This document shows positions 1-7,346 of a DNA stretch of 35,930 nucleotides, in pieces. The notes beneath the pieces were generated by a model that searched no databases, was not told the DNA's origin, and saw only the letters and a program-made list of their open reading frames with translations. The translations under genes were made by a program, and so were the position numbers. This DNA is from a virus. Positions within the stretch are counted from its first letter, which is position 1. The number at the start of each line of letters is the position of its first letter. The stretch lies in IMG/VR virus record IMGVR_UViG_3300045051_000414, positions 1 through 35,930 of that record; one strand, given 5' to 3'.

Positions 1-160
1 TATATTTATCAAAGCCGAACACGCTGGCAATGATGTCGGATACAATTGAAACCGTGTCGGCTTCGTTTACATCTCTGTCACGCGCATTCGTCAATATCTT
101 CTGGAAGTTGCCGAGGGTCTTCGCAATACGTTCAGTGACCTTCTTTGGAATCGCCGCCAT
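1..160 (-). CDS. Restriction-associated HsdR-N-like protein, 5' part only (flanking host gene)
   Basis: Leftward gene running off the window edge; only about 53 N-terminal residues are visible. The start MAAIPKKVTERIAK followed by NARDRDVNEADTV and IIASVFGFDKY resembles the beginning of proteins with a type I restriction enzyme R N-terminal-like nuclease domain. These are found alone or in defence loci. ATG at 160 is chosen because a strong Shine-Dalgarno (GGGGAGGAGGAAC) lies just upstream. The frame stays open to another ATG at 295, giving 45 more residues, before a stop at 308-310. It lies outside the repressor end of the prophage and points away from it, so it is probably host DNA next to the insertion. 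The family assignment rests on the N-terminus only. Confidence 0.55.
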   Translation of the reverse strand, partial: MAAIPKKVTERIAKTLGNFQKILTNARDRDVNEADTVSIVSDIIASVFGFDKY

Positions 161-309
161 TTTGTTCCTCCTCCCCGGTGATGTTGATATGGCCCGCTCG
201 TAGCGCAATCTGTCCAGGGTTTCATCGCGGTGCTTAACCGCCGCGTCGATCTCCGCCCTGGTCAGCCCGAAATCTTCCGGTTGCAACAGTCTCATCGCGC
301 CCCCTTTTC

Positions 310-492
310 AGTTGCATACTCAGGCCCCCGAGTATGCAACTGAGTATGCAACTCGGAATCTTCCAGTTGCATACTTGTATCTATTTGATTTTCAGAGTTT
401 TATCCCCAAGTCTCCGAAACGCGGCCAGCCGGCGAGTATGCAACTAAAAGCCCCCTGGAAATCTCCGTAAAATGGGCCGCGAGAATGCAACT
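310..492. repeat. Six copies of a 12-bp element, GAGTATGCAACT
   Basis: Copies lie at 310-321 (inverted), 330-341, 342-353 (direct, abutting the previous copy), 364-375 (inverted, last base differs), 434-445 and 481-492 (one mismatch). The first two form a perfect inverted repeat with an 8-base spacer. The array lies between the repressor stop and the flanking gene, where Mu carries the L1-L3 transposase-binding sites. Alternatively some copies are operators of the flanking gene. No matching element was seen near 35830-35930. Confidence 0.8.
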
Positions 493-1176
493 TTAATCCT
501 GCTTTTCAAGCCCCTGCCAAACCCACCTCACGCGGCCCAGAATCATGTCGGGAATCCCCTCAGAAAGAGGAAGGGAAAAATCGTCATGCTCAGGATTGTC
601 GGAGCGGAAGATTATCTGTTCCGGGCGCATGTGGACGCGCTTGATGACGGCCCCTTCGTAGGGGATCCAGACCGCATAAATGTAGCCGGTGACAATGGCG
701 CGATCGTCGCGATCGACGCCGACGATCGCGCCATCGAGGATGGTCGGCTCCATGGAACGGCCCTTGACGCGGATGGCGACGATTGACGGCTTCCAGAACG
801 ACCTGGGGACGATCAGGGTGTCGATCGGCTCGTGCTCGACCAGGTCGCGGGCCGGCCCTGCGCCGGCCAGAGCGAATACGCCGATCTCTCTGAACCGCTC
901 ACTATCATATGAGCACCCATCTGCCGACGCCTTAGGCAAAAACATCTCACCTTCGCCAGTATCAAGAAAAAGTCGGTTTATCCGATAAATCTCGATTAGC
1001 TCTCTTTTTACAGCTTCAGACGGGACGGCCTTCCCACGTTCAATGTCCGAAATGTAACTGCCAGTAATGCTCATTGGCGCAGCAAAACCGTCCTGGTTTA
1101 GGCCAAGAGCTTTACGGGCAGCCCTCAACGCGCTCCCTGTGATATTTTCGGATGAGCCGATTTTTACTGTTGACAA
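493..1176 (-). CDS. Lysogeny repressor, HTH plus S24 peptidase
   Basis: A 227-residue cI/LexA-type repressor. An N-terminal helix-turn-helix (about residues 14-50, with LGLNQDGFA and ITGSYISDIERG) should bind the operators just upstream. The C-terminal S24 domain (about 97-222) carries the self-cleavage dyad Ser141 (GRSMEP) and Lys179 (AVIKRV). The cleavage site is probably Ala-Gly in VFALAGAG (104-107). It is transcribed away from the early genes like Mu c, but Mu c is not an S24 protein, so induction by RecA/DNA damage is plausible here. The start is TTG at 1176 with a GGAG upstream; a TTG at codon 17 is an alternative. The upstream DNA repeat makes the frame before the TTG encode a near copy of KIGSSE. 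Confidence 0.9.
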   Translation of the reverse strand: MSTVKIGSSENITGSALRAARKALGLNQDGFAAPMSITGSYISDIERGKAVPSEAVKRELIEIYRINRLFLDTGEGEMFLPKASADGCSYDSERFREIGVFALAGAGPARDLVEHEPIDTLIVPRSFWKPSIVAIRVKGRSMEPTILDGAIVGVDRDDRAIVTGYIYAVWIPYEGAVIKRVHMRPEQIIFRSDNPEHDDFSLPLSEGIPDMILGRVRWVWQGLEKQD

Positions 1177-1199
1177 TTCGGATGCTCCGATTTTATGCT
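1148..1199 (+). promoter_or_regulatory. Rightward early promoter with two operators
   Basis: A consensus -35 TTGACA (1170-1175) and a TATGCT -10 (1194-1199), 18 bases apart, face the early genes. Two near-identical dyads, TCGGATGAGCCGAT (1148-1161) and TCGGATGCTCCGAT (1178-1191), start exactly 30 bp apart (three helical turns). The second fills the spacer between -35 and -10. A repressor bound there would block RNA polymerase. The first dyad overlaps the first codons of the repressor gene, so autoregulation is likely. These are the probable targets of the S24 repressor and perhaps Ner. Confidence 0.75.
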
Positions 1200-1250
1200 G
1201 TTGTCAGCTTAAACAATCAAGCCACGCGGCGAAAAAAGAGAGGCGATGAC

Positions 1251-1454
1251 GTGACCTGGGAAGATATCCATAAGCAAGCCTTCAATGTTGCGTCAACGAC
1301 TCCGGTGGTGTTCCAGCGGGAAGCTCGAAGCCTGATCGATCGGCTGCTGGAAACGGGAGCGCCATGGAGTGAAGCAAGAGCAGCATTATCCCGCCTAGCC
1401 GCGCGTCACTCGGCAAGCCTTCCGGAAAAAAGGGGACACGATGGACGTTCATGA
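1251..1454 (+). CDS. Small early protein, unknown function (67 aa)
   Basis: First gene of the rightward early transcript. GTG at 1251 is chosen because AAAGAGAGG lies about 7 bases upstream, and because longer versions of the frame would run into the promoter. The product is a hydrophilic, helix-prone 67-residue protein (TWEDIHKQAFNVAS at the N-terminus, then LIDRLLETGAPWSEARAAL) with no recognised domain. Its end overlaps the next gene by 14 bases, suggesting translational coupling. Role unknown. Confidence 0.6.
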   Translation: MTWEDIHKQAFNVASTTPVVFQREARSLIDRLLETGAPWSEARAALSRLAARHSASLPEKRGHDGRS

Positions 1455-1722
1455 CGCCACCTCCATAGAGGAGCTTTTGCAGGCGACAGAGCCGGGGTCG
1501 AAGGATCGTCTCATGATGCGTCTATTTATTGAGACCGACGCCGACCCACGCAAAGCCTTCGAGCGGTTTGCCGACGAATACCCGATTGATACCCGTTTCT
1601 GGGCGGGCGTTCTGGTGATGGCCATTGAGGAAGTCAACCCCGGCGATCTCGCCGCGCTTGCAGACAAGCCAGTGCAGCTTCCGTCAATAGGCGCTCCGTG
1701 TCATCTGCCGGGGAGTTGTTAG
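1441..1722 (+). CDS. Small early protein, unknown function (93 aa)
   Basis: ATG at 1441 follows AAAAGGGGACACG and overlaps the previous gene. The product is acidic and helical (TSIEELLQATEP, LFIETDADPRKAFERFADEYP). No domain recognised. The last 30 or so residues look less protein-like, and this stretch is also coding on the other strand (1634-1722), so the natural C-terminus may have been altered. Its place right after the early promoter suggests an early regulatory or host take-over role, which is inference. Confidence 0.55.
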   Translation: MDVHDATSIEELLQATEPGSKDRLMMRLFIETDADPRKAFERFADEYPIDTRFWAGVLVMAIEEVNPGDLAALADKPVQLPSIGAPCHLPGSC

Positions 1723-1876
1723 CGTGGCGCAACGAGTCCACCAGGGCGGTCAAGGAAAGCTCGCCGTCGCGCTCAACCAGGGCAATAACGTGCTGGCCAA
1801 TGGTGCGCACCTTCAGATGATCAACCCCCTCTTTAACCAGGTTGTCTCGTTTTTGAATAAACTTATCGACATCCAT
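1634..1876 (-). CDS. Antisense small protein, unknown function (80 aa)
   Basis: A leftward frame with good protein character (MDVDKFIQKRDNLVKEGVD, RTIGQHVIALVERDGELS) and a purine-rich ribosome site (AGGAAAGGACGGG) before ATG 1876. It lies inside the rightward early region. It starts 26 bp from the divergent Ner start and overlaps the end of the preceding rightward gene by 89 bp. No family recognised. If real, it would be expressed against the early transcript, perhaps in the lysogen. The frame opposite (1724-1906, plus) looks like its shadow. Confidence 0.5.
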   Translation of the reverse strand: MDVDKFIQKRDNLVKEGVDHLKVRTIGQHVIALVERDGELSLTALVDSLRHANNSPADDTERLLTEAALACLQARRDRRG

Positions 1877-1902
1877 AATCCCGTCCTTTCCTGGAGTCTC
1901 CG

Positions 1903-2100
1903 ATGAAAGCACATGAAATCCGCGCGTTGCTGGTGAAGCACCAGATCAGTCAGGCCCGGCTGGCCGAGGAGCTTGGCGTGAGCCAAGCGGCGGTGTCCGG
2001 GGCGATCCGGGGGAAGTGGAAGAGCCGCCGGATCTGCGAAGAGGTGGCGCGCCGGCTGAAGTTGCCGGTGACGAAGCTGTGGCCGAAGCTCGCGGCCTGA
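1903..2100 (+). CDS. ner: Ner-like DNA-binding regulator
   Basis: A 65-residue protein that is almost entirely one helix-turn-helix of the Ner/Nlp type. Helix 2 is ISQARLAEELG, the recognition helix is VSQAAVSGAIRG, and KLPVTKLWPKL ends it as in Ner. In Mu, Ner is made first from the early transcript and turns down both the early and repressor promoters. Position before transposase A agrees. GGAG lies 6 bases before ATG 1903. Its target is probably in the 1148-1200 region, but no second operator type was resolved. Confidence 0.8.
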   Translation: MKAHEIRALLVKHQISQARLAEELGVSQAAVSGAIRGKWKSRRICEEVARRLKLPVTKLWPKLAA

Positions 2101-2139
2101 ACGCTGAACAGACTATAGCAATCAAGGCGACGGCAGACA

Positions 2140-2616
2140 ATGACAAAGCCCGCGAAAAGATTTGTCAGTGACCCAGGACAGATGAGCCTGTTCGAGATTC
2201 TCAGCCAGGAGCGCGAGGAGCGCCTGGAGACGCTGCCGGGGAGCCTGTGCGTGTCGGCGCGGTTGCTGGCGGCGGTGAAGGCGGCGATCAAGGCGGCGCC
2301 GAAGAGCCGGGAGACGCTGGCCGACGAGATGACGCAGCTTACGGGGGCGGAGATCTCGGTACACATGATCAACGGCTGGGTGGCGGAGAGCCATCCGCAC
2401 CGGCTGCCGGCGGAGTTTTTGCCGGCGCTGTGCCGGGCGTGCGGGTCGGCGACGCCGCTGCAGGTGCTGGCGGACGCGGCGGGGCTGTTCGCCTTGCAGG
2501 CGCCGGACGCCTTACGGGCGGAGATTCAGCACTATGCCGAGGCGAAGGCGAAGGCGGGAGCCGAGGAGCGCAAGCGCAAGGCGTTGCTGGCGGCGATCGA
2601 GGGGGTGGAGCCGTGA
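2140..2616 (+). CDS. Early regulator, CII/CP76-like
   Basis: A 158-residue protein. Its central part (SRETLADEMTQLTG, VHMINGWVAE, HRLPAEFLPALCRACG) has the layout of phage CII/CP76-type regulators: a helix-turn-helix followed by a segment that reads like a choice of substrate or host state. The C-terminal third is a lysine/alanine-rich helix. It ends by a GTGA overlap with the transposase gene, so the two are translationally coupled. It may tune transposase transcription or the lysis-lysogeny choice. Family assignment is tentative; a DNA-binding role is the safer reading. Confidence 0.6.
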   Translation: MTKPAKRFVSDPGQMSLFEILSQEREERLETLPGSLCVSARLLAAVKAAIKAAPKSRETLADEMTQLTGAEISVHMINGWVAESHPHRLPAEFLPALCRACGSATPLQVLADAAGLFALQAPDALRAEIQHYAEAKAKAGAEERKRKALLAAIEGVEP

Positions 2617-4709
2617 GCGCACAGGTGCCGATCCAGGCAATCGCCGAGGCGCTGGGGCTGACCCGCGCCGGGGCCGAGAAGCGTGCCAAGGCCGAGAACT
2701 GGCCGTATGTCGAGGCGGCCGCGAAGGGCGGCCGCGGCGGCAAGCGGCGGGAGTATGTGGTGAGCGGGCTGCCGGAGGGTGTGCGGGGAAATCTGCTGGA
2801 GAAGCGGATCGAGGCGATCGATGGCACGGTGGCCACGCTGCCGGTGGTGGCGACGCCGATCCTGCCGGCGGTGATTGAGCCGCGCACGCTGCAGGCACCG
2901 GCGACGCTGAAAAAATGGCAGCGGGAGATGATGGATGCGCGCTGCCAGTTGCTGCAGCACATGGAACAGTTGGCGGGCACGTTCGGGACGAATCTGGCGA
3001 TCGAGATGCTGGTGAAGGCGGCGAAGGGCGGGGCGCTGCAGCCACACATCCAGACACTGATCGGCCAGGCGAACGCGCGGGGCGGGAAGAGCGGCAGCCG
3101 GACGCTCTCGCGGTCGAGCCTGCTGCGCTGGAAGCGCGAGCTGAAAGAGGCCGGGGGCAACTACGTGGCGCTGGCGCCGAAGGAGGTGCAGCGCGAGGCG
3201 GTGCCGGCCTGGGCACCGTATTTCCTGAAGTGCTACCGCAAGCCGCAAAAACCGTCTGTGCCGGATGCGCTGGCGGAGCTGGCGACACTGATCCCGCCGC
3301 ACATCACCTTCCCTTCCGAGGCGCAATGCTACCGGCTGCTGGCCAAGATGAGCAGTGTGGATCGCGAGCGCGGGCGCTGCACGGGGAACGAACTGCGGGC
3401 GCTGAAGGGGTTCCGGCACCGCGATACGTCGGAGCTTGACCCGTGCGCGGTGTATCAGTGCGACGGGCACAGCTTCAAGGCGCGGGTCGCGCATCCGGTG
3501 CATGGCAAGCCTTTTCATCCGGAGGTGTGCGCGGTGATCGACGCGGCGACGCGGATGGTGATGGGGTGGTCGGCGGGCTTGAGCGAGAGCAACCAGACGG
3601 TGGCGGACGCGCTGCGGCACGCCTGCACGATTGACCAGGAGAAGCCGTTCGGCGGCATCCCGGCGATTTTCTACACCGATCCGGGGAGCGGCAACCTGGC
3701 GAACGTCAACGCCGACCCGGTGCTGGGGCGCTATGCGCGGCTGGGGATCACGTTCAAGACCGGGATCGTGGGGAATTCGCAGGCGCGCGGGCTGGTGGAA
3801 CGGCTGCAACAGACGCTGTGGATCAAGGCGGCGAAGCAGTTGCCGACCTTCACCGGGAAGGCGATGGATCACACCACCGAGTACAAGACCACCCGGCTGG
3901 TCGATGCCCAGGTGAAAAAGACCGGCGGCAGCGCGCTGATGCCGAGCTGGCCGCAGTTCCTCGATCTGTGCCGGCAAGCGGTGGAGCGCTACAACCATGC
4001 GCCGCACAAGTCGCTGCCGAAGATCGTGGACGAGACCGGGCACAAGCGCCACCTGACGCCGGCCGAGTGCTACGCCGGGCATCTGGCGAAGGGCTGGGTG
4101 CCGCCGACGATGAGCCAGGCGGAGCTGGACGATTGCTTCCGGCCACGGGTGACGGTAACAACGCGGCGCGGCGAGGTGCGACTGTTCGGCAATGTCTATT
4201 TCCACGGCGAGCTGGTGCATCACGGCGGCGAGAAGGTGGTCGTGGAGTACGCGGTGCAGGACGGCAGCCGGGTGTGGGTGCGCGATGTTGACGAGCGGCT
4301 GATCTGCATCGCCGGGTTCGAGTCGAACAAGAGCGCGATGTTCCCGGTGGCCGAGGTGGAAGTGGCGGCGGAGAACCGCGAGAAGCGGCGGCTGGCGAAT
4401 GTCGAGCGCAAGCGCGAGGAGATCATCGAGGAGCGGCGCGGGGTGATTTCTTTGGCCCCGGCGCCGGAGCTGATCGAGGCGTCGCGGGCGGCGCTGGAGA
4501 TTGAGATGGCCGAGGAGTCCGCGGCCAATGTGGTGGCGCTGCCGACGGACGGCGCGGGGCGGCTGCGGCTGTGCCGTGATCTGCAGCGGCGGATTGCCGA
4601 GGGGAGCTGCATCGGGGAGAGGGAACGCGCCTGGCTGGCTGACTACATGCGCGGGTCGGAATACCGGATCTTCGCCGAGGTCGAGCAAGACCTGGCGGCG
4701 CAGCAATAA
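2613..4709 (+). CDS. A: Transposase A (MuA-like DDE recombinase)
   Basis: A 698-residue protein that nicks phage ends and joins them to target DNA during integration and replicative transposition. An N-terminal Mu-type winged-helix DNA-binding domain (about 1-60, IAEALGLTRAGAEKRAK) is followed by a helical end-binding region. The RNase H-fold core carries the triad Asp284 (YQCDGH), Asp356 (FYTDPG) and Glu396 (GNSQARGLVERL). A beta-barrel domain follows, then a charged C-terminal tail that should contact MuB. The length is near MuA's 663. GTG 2613 is chosen because it overlaps the upstream stop (GTGA); the frame is open further upstream, but that part only shadows the previous gene. The catalytic residues look intact. 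Confidence 0.95.
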   Translation: MSAQVPIQAIAEALGLTRAGAEKRAKAENWPYVEAAAKGGRGGKRREYVVSGLPEGVRGNLLEKRIEAIDGTVATLPVVATPILPAVIEPRTLQAPATLKKWQREMMDARCQLLQHMEQLAGTFGTNLAIEMLVKAAKGGALQPHIQTLIGQANARGGKSGSRTLSRSSLLRWKRELKEAGGNYVALAPKEVQREAVPAWAPYFLKCYRKPQKPSVPDALAELATLIPPHITFPSEAQCYRLLAKMSSVDRERGRCTGNELRALKGFRHRDTSELDPCAVYQCDGHSFKARVAHPVHGKPFHPEVCAVIDAATRMVMGWSAGLSESNQTVADALRHACTIDQEKPFGGIPAIFYTDPGSGNLANVNADPVLGRYARLGITFKTGIVGNSQARGLVERLQQTLWIKAAKQLPTFTGKAMDHTTEYKTTRLVDAQVKKTGGSALMPSWPQFLDLCRQAVERYNHAPHKSLPKIVDETGHKRHLTPAECYAGHLAKGWVPPTMSQAELDDCFRPRVTVTTRRGEVRLFGNVYFHGELVHHGGEKVVVEYAVQDGSRVWVRDVDERLICIAGFESNKSAMFPVAEVEVAAENREKRRLANVERKREEIIEERRGVISLAPAPELIEASRAALEIEMAEESAANVVALPTDGAGRLRLCRDLQRRIAEGSCIGERERAWLADYMRGSEYRIFAEVEQDLAAQQ

Positions 4710-4712
4710 GAA

Positions 4713-4734
4713 AAGCCCCGTTGGCGCGGGGCTT
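4713..4734 (+). other. Hairpin between A and B
   Basis: A perfect 8-bp stem AAGCCCCG/CGGGGCTT with a 6-base loop just after the transposase stop, followed by a weaker GGCC-TTTAC-GGCC hairpin. There is no U-run, so it is not a classic intrinsic terminator. It may stabilise the upstream mRNA or set the A:B ratio. Confidence 0.6.
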
Positions 4735-4775
4735 CAACCGGCCTTTACGGCCAGTTCAATCAAGGAGGCTTCAGA

Positions 4776-5507
4776 ATGGCACAGAACGATTTACCCGTCA
4801 ATACGGTCGCCCCACTGACCAACGTCGCCCTGCTACAGGCGGCAATGGCGCGGGCGATCACCAGCCCCACAACGGAGCGGCTGCTGGTGCTGCACGGCCA
4901 TGCCGGCTACGGCAAGACCACGGCGGCCGGCTACGTGGCCAACAAGATGCGCGGCTACCGCGTGGAGTGCTGCTCGCACTGGTCGCGCAAGGCGTTACTT
5001 GCGGCGATCCTGCACGAGATGGGAATCCCGGCCGGGCATTCCATTAACGACATGTTCAACCAAGCCGTCGAGCAGTTGGCCAAGAGCGGTCGTCCGCTGA
5101 TCATCGACGAGGCTGACCACCTAGTGCGCAACAGCTGCATCGAACTGGTGCGGGATCTCCACGACAAGTCCGGGAGCGTGGTGCTGCTCTCCGGCGAGGA
5201 GGGGCTGCCGAAGAAGCTGGAGCGCTGGGAGCGGGTGCACAGCCGGGTGCTGGAGTTCATCGCGGCGCAGCCGGCGGACCTGAACGACGTGCGGCACCTG
5301 GCGAAGCTGTACTGCCCCGGCGTAACGATCGCGGAGCCGTGGCTGCAGGAGCTGCACAAGCAGACCGGCGGCAACACGCGGCGGGTGTGCGTCAACCTGA
5401 TGCGCGCCCGGCACGAGGCGGAGCATCTGGGGAAAATCGACCTGAACGGCTGGGCGGATCGCGGCTGGTACACCGGCACCTCGCCGAATCTGCGGAGGGC
5501 CGTATGA
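4776..5507 (+). CDS. B: Target-selection ATPase B (MuB-like AAA+)
   Basis: A 243-residue AAA+ ATPase, the partner of transposase A. It should bind target DNA as ATP-dependent filaments, deliver it to the transpososome and provide target immunity. Walker A is GHAGYGKT (41-48), Walker B is PLIIDEADHL (107-116), and VVLLSGEEG looks like sensor 1. MuB is longer (312 aa) with an N-terminal HTH extension that is reduced here. ATG 4776 has AAGGAGG 7 bases upstream. The stop overlaps the next start. Confidence 0.93.
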   Translation: MAQNDLPVNTVAPLTNVALLQAAMARAITSPTTERLLVLHGHAGYGKTTAAGYVANKMRGYRVECCSHWSRKALLAAILHEMGIPAGHSINDMFNQAVEQLAKSGRPLIIDEADHLVRNSCIELVRDLHDKSGSVVLLSGEEGLPKKLERWERVHSRVLEFIAAQPADLNDVRHLAKLYCPGVTIAEPWLQELHKQTGGNTRRVCVNLMRARHEAEHLGKIDLNGWADRGWYTGTSPNLRRAV

Positions 5508-6103
5508 GCCGGAAACCGGTGAGCGAGATCAACCAGATGGAGACGCGGGCGGCGCTGTGGGCGGCGATCCGCAGGCTCGGCGCGTTCACGCCGAAGGATG
5601 TCCGCTACGAGACGCGGTGCAGCCGGAGCCAGGTGGAGGAATACCTCAAAGGGCTGGCGGCAGCCGGGATCATCGAGAAGAGCATCGACGAGCCGGGGCT
5701 CTACATGCTGGTGAAGGACTGTGGTCTGGAGGCCCCCAGGGTGCGGCGGGACGGCACGACCGTGACGCAGGGGCTGGGGCGCGAACAGATGTGGCGGACG
5801 TTACGGGGGCTGCGGGAGTTCACGGCGGTGGATCTGGCGGTGCAGGCCAGCACCGAGGAGGCGCCGGTTTCGACTGAAACGGCGAAGGAGTATTGCCACT
5901 TTCTGGCGCTGGCCGGGTACCTGGCGGTGATGCGCGCCGGGAAAGGGGTCGGCAAGGGCGGCGAGCTGACTCGCTACCGCTTCGTGTCGACGCGCAACAC
6001 CGGACCGCTCCCGCCGATGATCCAGAAGGTCAAGGCGGTCTACGACCCCAACCTGAAGGCGGTGGTGTGGAACAGCGCGGAGGGCGGCCATGACGCAAAA
6101 TGA
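5504..6103 (+). CDS. Tandem winged-helix protein of the early operon
   Basis: A 199-residue protein with two similar winged-helix-like halves: residues about 10-70 (LWAAIRRLGAFTPKDVRYET, then SRSQVEEYLKGLAAAGIIEK) and about 95-160 (MWRTLRGLREFTAVDLAVQA, then TAKEYCHFLALAGYLAVM). Proteins of this layout are common after B in Mu-like phages, without a proven role. The ATG overlaps the B stop (ATGA). A DNA-binding or accessory replication role is inferred from fold and position. Confidence 0.7.
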   Translation: MSRKPVSEINQMETRAALWAAIRRLGAFTPKDVRYETRCSRSQVEEYLKGLAAAGIIEKSIDEPGLYMLVKDCGLEAPRVRRDGTTVTQGLGREQMWRTLRGLREFTAVDLAVQASTEEAPVSTETAKEYCHFLALAGYLAVMRAGKGVGKGGELTRYRFVSTRNTGPLPPMIQKVKAVYDPNLKAVVWNSAEGGHDAK

Positions 6104-6404
6104 CCGCATGGAGATCGCCCGGCGCGCAGTGGCGGAGCATGGGCAAGCCCGTGTCGCCGAGCGGATTGGCAAGTCGCCATCGGCATTGAGCCAGGTGTTG
6201 AGCGGCAAGTATGCCGGAAGTCCTGACATCATCCTGGAGCTGATCGAGGCGGAGTTCGGGGCGAGCACAGTGGCGTGCCCGGTGCTGGGCGAGGTGCCGC
6301 TGATCACCTGCATCGAGGAGCGGGAGAAGCCGTTCAAGGCGACGAGCAGCCAGCGGGTCAAACTGTGGCGGGCTTGTCAGGCGTGCCCGAGGAGGAAGTC
6401 ATGA
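6090..6404 (+). CDS. HTH regulator, XRE/LacI-like
   Basis: A 104-residue protein with an N-terminal helix-turn-helix (about 14-40: GQARVAERIGKSPSALSQVLSGKY) and a short C-terminal part (PLITCIEEREKPFKATSSQRV, then CQACPRR). Similar small regulators follow B in many Mu-like phages. ATG 6090 overlaps the previous gene by 14 bases and has GGAGGG upstream; a second ATG at 6105 is possible. The two late cysteines may bind a metal. Target unknown. Confidence 0.75.
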   Translation: MTQNDRMEIARRAVAEHGQARVAERIGKSPSALSQVLSGKYAGSPDIILELIEAEFGASTVACPVLGEVPLITCIEEREKPFKATSSQRVKLWRACQACPRRKS

Positions 6405-6517
6405 AACGACTGATCGAGAGCATCCGCGCACGCTGGGCGCGCAATGAGGAGCGCCGCCGCTTCGCCCTGCTGTTGGCGGCTGGCGGGAGCGTGACGGGAC
6501 CGAGGAGGAAGGCATGA
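6401..6517 (+). CDS. Tiny basic protein (38 aa)
   Basis: ATG 6401 has GAGGAGG upstream and overlaps the previous stop; the 3' end overlaps the next start by ATGA. Coupling on both sides supports a real gene. The product is arginine-rich (SIRARWARNEERRRFALLLAA), could form one amphipathic helix, and matches no known family. Confidence 0.5.
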   Translation: MKRLIESIRARWARNEERRRFALLLAAGGSVTGPRRKA

Positions 6518-6696
6518 AGATCATCCTGATCGGGGCGGGGTTTATCGCGGCGTTTGTGACCTGGCATGTCCACGGCCAGAACAAGGATCTGATGGCCGCG
6601 CTGGACAAGCAGCGGGCCGTCATCGAGCAGCAGAAGGAGCAGCTTCAGCGCGACGAGCGGATCATGTCGTCCGCCATTTTCGTGACCGTTAAATGA
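6514..6696 (+). CDS. Small membrane-anchored coiled-coil protein (60 aa)
   Basis: An N-terminal hydrophobic segment (IILIGAGFIAAFVTWHV, about residues 3-19) would anchor it in the inner membrane. A charged helix follows (LDKQRAVIEQQKEQLQRDER) that could form a coiled coil. ATGA overlap with the preceding gene, and AGGAGG upstream. Function unknown; it could be an early membrane or exclusion protein, but the sequence only shows topology. Confidence 0.6.
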   Translation: MKIILIGAGFIAAFVTWHVHGQNKDLMAALDKQRAVIEQQKEQLQRDERIMSSAIFVTVK

Positions 6697-6719
6697 CGTT
6701 GAAAGGAGCAGTAAACGAG

Positions 6720-7337
6720 ATGGACAACACGGCAAGAAAGGTACCCGATGGGTACATGGAAGATCAGTTCGGCCGGTTGGTGCCGGTCGACCAGATCCGG
6801 GAGATCGACCGGGAGCGTGACGCCCTGGTGCAGGAGATCGTCGGGAAAGCGCACGTCGTCTCGACGCAGATCCAGCAGTTCAAGGCCGGCGTTATGGGCG
6901 ATATCCAGGCGTTTGTCGATCTGTCGGCGGAGCGCTTCGAGGTCAAGATCGGCGGGGCCAAGGGGAACATCACCCTGCTCTCCTACGATGGCCGCTACAA
7001 GGTGGCGAGGGCGATCGACGAGTACATCGTGTTCGACGAGCGGCTGCAGGTGGCCAAGGCGCTGGTCGACGAGTGCATCCACGATTGGTCGGAAGGGTCG
7101 CGCTCGGAGATCCGCGTGCTGATCAACGATGCGTTCCAGGTCGACCAGCAAGGAAAGGTCAACACCAAACGGATTCTCGGCCTGCGCCGGCTCAACATCA
7201 CCGACGAGCGCTGGAAGCGGGCGATGGATGCGATCGGCGAGAGCATCCAGGTGACGGGGAGCAAGGCGTATCTGCGGGTTTACGAGCGGCAGGCTGACGG
7301 CAGCTACACGCAGATCAGCCTGGACGTGTCGCGGTAG
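6720..7337 (+). CDS. DUF3164 family protein
   Basis: A 205-residue cytoplasmic protein typical of Mu-like early regions. It begins with DQFGRLVPVDQI as other DUF3164 members do, has a long helical middle (RDALVQEIVGKAHVVSTQI), and includes the conserved GGAKGNITLLSYDGRYKV and LRRLNITDERWKRAMDAI. Function is unknown; some databases wrongly label it a sulfate transporter, and no membrane segment is visible. ATG 6720 is chosen to match the family start. ATG 6693, which overlaps the previous stop, would add 9 residues. Confidence 0.85.
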   Translation: MDNTARKVPDGYMEDQFGRLVPVDQIREIDRERDALVQEIVGKAHVVSTQIQQFKAGVMGDIQAFVDLSAERFEVKIGGAKGNITLLSYDGRYKVARAIDEYIVFDERLQVAKALVDECIHDWSEGSRSEIRVLINDAFQVDQQGKVNTKRILGLRRLNITDERWKRAMDAIGESIQVTGSKAYLRVYERQADGSYTQISLDVSR

Positions 7338-7346
7338 GGGGCTGCG

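Noticed and set aside
310-492. CRISPR-like array
   Set aside because: The 12-bp repeats are too short, irregularly spaced and in both orientations.
1724-1906. 60-residue plus-strand frame before Ner
   Set aside because: Lies opposite the better-supported leftward frame, and has no ribosome site at its start.
2532-4706. 724-residue open frame on the minus strand opposite transposase A
   Set aside because: It is a GC-bias shadow of a clear MuA-like gene: the opposite frame has arginine/proline/leucine-rich sequence without domains or a ribosome site.
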